From: Sclerodactyla briareus
Taxonomy: Eukaryota; Echinodermata; Holothuroidea; Dendrochirotida; Sclerodactylidae
DNA length: 64,000 nucleotides
Reading direction: 5' to 3'
NCBI GenBank assembly: GCA_026419785.1
Contig: JAODTK010005882.1
Coordinates: 62,001-126,000 of the forward strand
Positions 52,001 through 59,891 of this stretch are shown here, piece by piece. Within the stretch, counting starts at the first letter, position 1; the number at the start of each line of letters is the position of its first letter. The notes under the pieces are model-generated. The model ran no database searches and was not told the DNA's origin. It worked only from the letters and a program-made list of their open reading frames with translations. The position numbers and the translations under genes were made by a program.

Positions 52001-55000
52001 CCTGGGATTCGAACCCACAGCCTTTGGGTTCCAAGCATTATCACCAGACCATAGACCACGTGACTTGTCACGAAAACATGTGCAAATCTCACTTTGTCCA
52101 GGGTATAGTAGGGGTTGGTCTAATGGGTCATTGAAGGACAAGTCCAGCCAAAAATATTTAATGTTCATATGATTGTGTTGAAAATTATGCCAATCAAATT
52201 TGTTTCATTGTTCATAGCATGTTCGGTTATAAGTTACACATTTTAAAGATTAATAATAATCACTGCTAAGTTGCAATTTTGCAAATTGGCAATATTTGAT
52301 GACGTCATATTACCAAAATCGAAGAAAGCAAGAAATTGTCAAGAAATATGTATTTTCTCCCTTTATAATTGGTAGATACGACATCACATTAAGGTTGCCA
52401 GTTTGCCGAAAATCAGCGATTGTATGAAATTGAGGAGGAGAAGCAGTATCTTCCCAAATGAACATGCTATGAACCTGGAACAAAGTGAATTGATATTTGG
52501 AATGATTTTTCTTTCTCTCCAACATTTTAAAACCAAGAAGAGTATTAATTGGCTTGGAATTTCCTTTAAAGTCTTACCTCGCCACCTTGAGGCTTGTATG
52601 CTTTCCTCGTTGTTCTTACCAGAAAGAGGGGGCAATACCACTCGACATCATCATCTGAAAGAAGACGTACATAAATAATGTTCCATATTTTGCCTGAAAA
52701 TTAATTATTTCACTGAAGTAAATTATCATGGATGATGATAACAAATAACACACAGGGAAATATGGAAAAAATACTTCAGTACAGCAGGCATATGAAAACC
52801 AAATGGATATTAAATAACTTTATGCTGATATCTATGGCATCAAAAAACACGGACAATAACTATAAAACACTATACCAATTATGGACCTCTCATATGGTCA
52901 TATAGATATGTCATTAGCAAGCCACCTATATAGTCTAATAGATACTACATCCTCAATGGACTTCATAATCTTCCTCATCATTCCACTAGTTGAAGGGATC
53001 CCGGGCCAACAGCCATTCGCATTTACCTGGTAAAAAGCGAGAAGAACTAGAAGAACTAGGCATATTTTCGATGAGGCAGCAGAGCAGCAGGGAAATATTA
53101 TTATTATACATAACGTCTTGAAGATTTGATTTCTTTCAGAAGTGGTCATGTTGCCCACCCCCTGTCGGCCGTGAAGGTCTATTTGACCTCTGTGGTGGAG
53201 GTCCATTTTGGCCCCTGTGTGTAGAGGTTCATTTTGGCTTATGTGGGCGGAGGTTTATTGTGGTTCTCTGTGGGGGAGACCATTTTGGCCTCTGTGGGTA
53301 GAGGCTCATTTTGGTCTCTGGGGGTGGAGGTCCATTTTAGTCTCTGTGGGGTGGAGGTCATTTGGGTCTCTGTGGTAGATAGAGGTCTATTTTGGTCTCT
53401 GTGGGTAGAGGTTCATTTTGGTTCTGGGGGTGGAGGTCCATTTTGGTCTCTGGGGGTGGAGGTCCATTTTGGTCTCTGGGGGTGGGGTCCATTTTGGCTC
53501 TGTGGGTAGAGGCTCATTTTGGTCTCTGGGGGTGGGAGGACCATTTTGGTTCGCTGTGGTGGTGGGGGGTGGGGTCCATTTTGGTCTCTGTGGGGTGGAG
53601 GTCCATTTTGGGCCTCTGTGGGTAGCTGCATAACCGTGGTACAGGGAACAATAGAAGGGGCTTGTTACTGAAATAATCTCACTTCTCGGGACCAAAATTT
53701 CATCCAAAACTGAGATGTCTCAAAATTAAGATCCTATCACTTGGCTTCTCCCTCTCCGTCTAGTACTTGTAATTATGACATGACTTGCCAACAATAAAGA
53801 AATCAACAGGAAAGGTTAAAAGCATGAATTTTCAAAGGGAACTCCTCCACTTAGGAGAGCTTGCTCTCCGTCTCCGGATATGTACTGAGAGTTCCAATGG
53901 AGGTGGGGTTGCCAGTTGTGGTAATTAGTCTTTCTCAGACTGATCGCTCACATAACATAAAGGAATACCATGTTCACACTCAACAATCCCAATTCCACAT
54001 GGAGAGCAGCGGATTTAAATCAGAAAAAAGTTCCAACATACCCTTTTAGTGCCCTCTTCCTCAGTGTATTTTTCAGCTCCCAGGGGGTCCTCTACACCCG
54101 GATACCAGGTATCGTCGGCATCAGGGTAGTAACCACCAGTGAACTAGGACCGATCGATCCTTCTTGAGGATTGGACGGAAAAACTCAACTCCTCGCCTGC
54201 AAAAGAGAAATACGGCGCTCGTCATCAGGCGGTAGAGTGACAGTCTGACAGGTGGATCTCAGTGATGCTCGCAAGCCAAAGTTCAGAGTTTGAGTTTTCC
54301 AGCTTCCATGATTGCATTTTTCCAAGGTGCTGTACTTGCGGTGTGGATTGGGTGAGGTATTGGTCCCTTACTCATGTTTCCTGCTGTAATGTTTGTGAAC
54401 TTGAAGGTTGTTGGGGATTTTTTCAGGATATTTGCTCAGGATATTTGGTATTTATTTGATATTAAGTCTTGTCGATAAGCTGTGAGCAATCACACTGGAA
54501 ATGAATCTCGGCTCCTCCAGGGTTCTGAGAGCAAAGTGGTCGGATCCTGGAGTCACCTGATTGGCCTACTGAGAGGATTTAACCCTGCAAGCAGGTGCTT
54601 CAATATATCTGAGCACTGGTGGGAAAAGAGAATATCGTCAGTGCTCATTCACAGCCAATAAAAAATCATAACCAGAAAGACAAAAGGCTTAGAGAGTCCT
54701 TGACTCTTTCTGCTAACCTATAGCCAGACACAAGGACAAAATGGAGATTGTACAGCTTATTGGAAACATAACATCTGCAATTCCCATTTTTCACAAACCA
54801 ACCAAGTAGGGTTCCTATAGACAACTAATTCAAGGAGTTCAGACCTTGACCTCAAACCAATAGAGTTCATTCTCATAATCGGGAACACACATACCAAGTT
54901 ATGAGCTCCATCCATCCAGGTGGGGTGGCGAGTTCTCGTGTTCACAGCAAAATTGGCCAAATTATGACTTTTCACAAAAATTTTCTATTTTGACAGAATC

Positions 55001-58000
55001 ACCCCCGACTATACCAAAAACAATAGGGTTTCATGTTAATCCCCTAAGAAAGCCACCACCAAATTTGACCCGACAGACACGCCATTCGGGACGTATCGTG
55101 TTCACAAGGGTTCAGAATTTGACCTCTGGTGACCTCAGATGAACCTTCTACCGGACCCCAAAAAATAGGGTTCATGTACTCATATGGGGAAACACACATA
55201 CAAGATTGCTTCATCTATTAGGTGGGGTTAGATTATCGGTTCCAGCCAAAATTGGCCAAATTATTGGACTTTTCCAAAATTTTCCATTTTTGACAAAAAT
55301 TCACCCCCGACCTATACAAAAAAACAATGGGAGGGTTCCTGTTATCCATAAGAAAGCTACACACCAAATTGGAACCTGTCCGACCAACCCATTCTGGACT
55401 TATCGTGTTCACAAGGTTTTCAGGACTATGCCTCTTGGTGACCTCAGATGACCTCTGACCCCTGACCCAAAAACAATAGGTTTCAGTGTACTCATCATGA
55501 GGAACACACATACCAAATGAGCCTTCATCCATCCAGGGGGGGTGAGTATAGTGTTCACAAACAGGTGTCACCACAAAACACCACACACACACACCACCAC
55601 CCACACACACAACACACAGGCATGACTGCATAGATTTCCTACGACTTCGTTGGGGATTCAAAAATCCAATTCAAATTCAACTCATTGGACTGGCGCATTG
55701 GTCTCACTCATGGATATCGAATCAGCCAGTCGGTACAGCTCGGAGAACTGAGCCAAAAAGTTGTGACTCAAATCTCCAAGGCGATCGCCCCAGTGTCTCG
55801 CCTGGTGGCGCCTTCAGTGTTTCCATATAATAGGACCATGCAAAACAGTTACAAGGAATAATGTGTTGCCGGAAGATTTTGGCTGATAGCCATTACCAAC
55901 TCCCTGGTTACCCTGGTAACACCCTACTAGATCAGTGATCATTTCAAATTCGTAAGGGGAGTGATTATGGACATGTATACTGAAGATTGAAGAAGTATAA
56001 GCTTTGTGGAAATGTGCTAGAAGCCTAAATTAGCAAATTAAAACACAATATTAACTTCCTATTGACGCATGCTCATTTCAAAATCTTCAGGACCACCCGT
56101 AATACATTTGGGGAATTCACAAACTGCACATTGCATGGAATGAACAATTTATACACATTGCATGAACCCCCAGTGGACTTGAGTCACTGTTATTTAACAT
56201 TTTGGGGGAAAAAAAACTAAGGTAGACCATACCAATCAAGCTGTAGGAAAATCCAACCAACTTATTTTTGGAAAACACCAGCACATTAGACACAATATTT
56301 GACCTCCAGTGTCCTCCAACCGATTTGAATAATACACGTTTTATATTGTGAAAATCAACAAGAGCGTGCTCTATTCACAGAAATAAGTGGGATGGAAAGA
56401 AAAAAAATCTGACCAAACTTGTGAATTTGATAAATTATGCAAATTAGATGACTCAATTACCAATTGGACGCTGAAAATCAAATCCGTAACATCGACTCAT
56501 ATCCCGACTCTATGGCCAAACCAAAGTCAACCTAGCACCTACGGTTCATCTGTAATTCTTGCTAACGAGCCCTGAACAATAGAGTACCGAAAATAAGCTA
56601 ATAACCTTACTTAAATAGACCACTGCCTGGCGGTAGACCGCAACTTAATATCCCACTTTGCCAATAACAGTTTCTATTTTTTTCGCCCGTTAATCAGTGA
56701 ATAAGCCACAGATATTCAAGACTCAAAATTTAACCACATGACCACCGACAGAGGTCAATTGAATCAGAGGGAGTTCACCTCCATAAAGCACACAAAGGTC
56801 TATCACAGATCCCAAAATTGACAGTTTCTATTTTTTTGTGGCCGGAACTCCTTAAAAAAGCAAATTTATTCAAGACTAAACCTTTAACCACATGACACCC
56901 GACAGAGGTCAATGAGGTCAGAGGTCACGCAAATGCAGGTCAACAATTATACAAATGGTGAACCTTCCAGCCTCACAGATATTCAATTCTCCGATTAGTG
57001 CCAGAAAACAGTTTTTGACCCCTAGTGACCTCAATGACCTTTGATGACATGGCAGTTTTATGAAAAATTGTAACTCTCCATGTGATACATTCCACTCCTC
57101 GGAGCATTTTGCATTCTGATGAAACATGCCCAGTGCTATTGCCAAAAGTACTAAATCCAGTTTTTTACCCCACGGGACCTTGGATGACCTATCAATGGAC
57201 ATGGCGGTTTTATAAAATTTGTTATCTCCATGTGATGCATCCACTCCTAGAAGCATATGCATTCAATGAAACACGCCCAATGTTATGCGAAAAAGCTATC
57301 AAATTAAACTTTGACCCCATGTAAATACCAAAGTATTTGCGTCCGATCGAAGCGGAGTTGGTTTCCGTCCATAAAGCACACAAAGGTCTATCAAATATCA
57401 AAAATAACCAGTTTCTATTTTCTTGCCCGTTAACTCCTTAAATAAGCACATTACTTTTATTCAAGACTAACCTTTTACCCACATGACCACGACAGAGGTC
57501 AAATTGAACTCAGAGGTCACACACATCAGGTCAACAATTATATCACAATGGTTGACCTTCCAGCCTGCACAGATATTCAATTCTCCGATTATGGCCAGAA
57601 ACCAGTTTTGACCCCTAAGTCTAAGTGACCTTGAATGACCTTAATGACATGGCAGGTTTAATGAAGATTTGTTAACTCTCCAAGGGATACATCCACTCCT
57701 AGGAGCATTTTGCATTCTGATGAACCATGCCAGTGCTCGTGCCAAAAAAAAAGTACTGAATCAGTTTGTGACCCCTACGGACTTTGAGGACCTCAATGAC
57801 ATGGCGGGTTTTATAAAAATTGTGCTCCTGTGATGCTCACTCCTAGAAGCATATTGATTTCAATGAACATGCCTACTGTTATTGCGAAAAAGCTATCAAC
57901 TTAACACTTTGACACTCTTGTAAAATACCAAGGTATGCTTCTGATTGAAGCGGGAGTTAGTTTCCTCAATAAAGCACACACAGGTCCATCACATATCCAA

Positions 58001-59860
58001 AAATAACCGTTTCTATTTTTTTGCCTGTAACTTCCTTAAATAAGCACATTTATTCAAGGACTCAACTTTAACCACATGACCACCCGACAGAGACAGAGGT
58101 AAATGAGGTCAGAGGTCACACACATGAAATTTAACCAATATAATCAGCATGGTTGAACTCCAGCCTTCACAGATATAAAATTCTCTGATTATGCGCGAAA
58201 AAACCGTTTTTGACCCATAAGTGACCTGAATGACCTTAATGACATGGCAGTTTTTTGAAAATTGTAAACCCTCCATGTGATAATCCCACTCCTAGGCGCA
58301 TTTGCATTATGAGACATGCCCAGTGCGATTGCCAAAAAGTATGAAATCCTTTTTTTACCCCTACGTGACTTTGATGACCTTCAATGACATGGTGGTCTTT
58401 ATAAAAATTATTACTCTCCATGTGATGCATCCACTCCTAGAAGCATATTGCATCCAATGAACACGCTAATGTATTGCAAAAAAGTTATTAAATTAATCTT
58501 TGAACGCTTGAACTACAAAAGTGTCCGATCGAAGCGGGAGTTGGTCTTCCTCCATAAAGCACACAAAGGTCTATCAATATCCAAAAATAACCAGTTTCTA
58601 TGTTTTTGGACATAACTCCTTGAATAAGCAACATTTATTCAAGACTCACCTTTAACCAAATGGACACCCGACAGCGGTCCAAATTGAGGTCAGAGGTCAC
58701 ACACATGCAGGTCAACAATTATATCACAATGGTGAACCTTCCAGCTTCACAGATATTAAATCTCTGATTATCGCCAGAAAACAGTTTCTGACCCCAGTAG
58801 TGACCTGACGAACTTCAATGACATGACAGATTCTAGAAAATGTAACTCTCCAGGTGATACATCCACTCCTAGGAGCATTTTGCATTCTGATGAAACACCC
58901 GGCGCTATTGTCGAAAAAAAGTACCAAATCAGTTTTTGACCTCAAATTGACCTTTAAGGACTCGGATGACATGACCATTTTTAAAAAATGTACCCTACAT
59001 GGGTTAACCCTGTCCTGAAATATTAAACCACATCAGGGAAAGGTCACTGGAGACGTTGTTGACGGAAACACCTACTATATGGCAGTTATATGCCCATAAG
59101 TGACTTTGAATGACCTTTGATGACATGATGGTGTTTATGGAAAATGTGTCCCAACCAGACTACCCTGTCCTTAATTTCAGACATTGCCAAGCAATGTCAG
59201 CGTTAGTTGTCTCCCAAACTAATTAGTTTTTGTCCATAGTGACCTTGAATGAACCTTTGATGACATGGCAGTTGTATGAAAAAATGTACTCTCGAGGAGA
59301 TGCACGCAGTCCGACAAGGCATTATGTATCCAAAGTATATGCCGATGCTATTGCCAAAAAAAAGTGTCAAAACCAACTTTGACCACTCGGAACTTGAGAA
59401 CCGAGTGCCGATTGAAGCGGGAGTTTTGTGTTTCGTCTATTCAGCACACAGAGCTCTGCCATATATCCAAATTTTACAAAAATTGACATTTTAAATTTTC
59501 TTCGCCCTGTAACTCGAAAAAAAGAGCACTTCATTCAACATTTGACATTTTGAAACTCATTTTTCAGGGGTAGTTTGACCTGATGATTCTAACAAATTAC
59601 CATGACAAATCACTATAGACATCCTAACTGCACTTAATTTTGAAAAAAAAACTTGGAACTATGAGATCTCACAACCAAAAGGTACATGGGGGGTCTCCAA
59701 ATTATGGTCATTGCTATGGAAGGTACCTTGTATGAGATCCGAAAAAATGGCCACGAAAATTTGATTCGGCCAAAAAACATGGTAAAGGTCAATTGAGGGT
59801 CAAAGGTCCACACAGATGAGGTCAACGAGTGAATCACATGGTGCACCTCCCAACTCGGCA

Positions 59861-59891
<31 letters not shown>

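Noticed and set aside
53234..53707. Frames rich in VEVHFGxxG or PKWTPP on both strands
   Set aside because: They are the 26-bp minisatellite read in different frames.
54210..54400. Possible fourth SINE head (GGCGGTAGAGTGACAG ... GTTCAGAGTTTGAG)
   Set aside because: The B-box match is poor and no body is recognisable.
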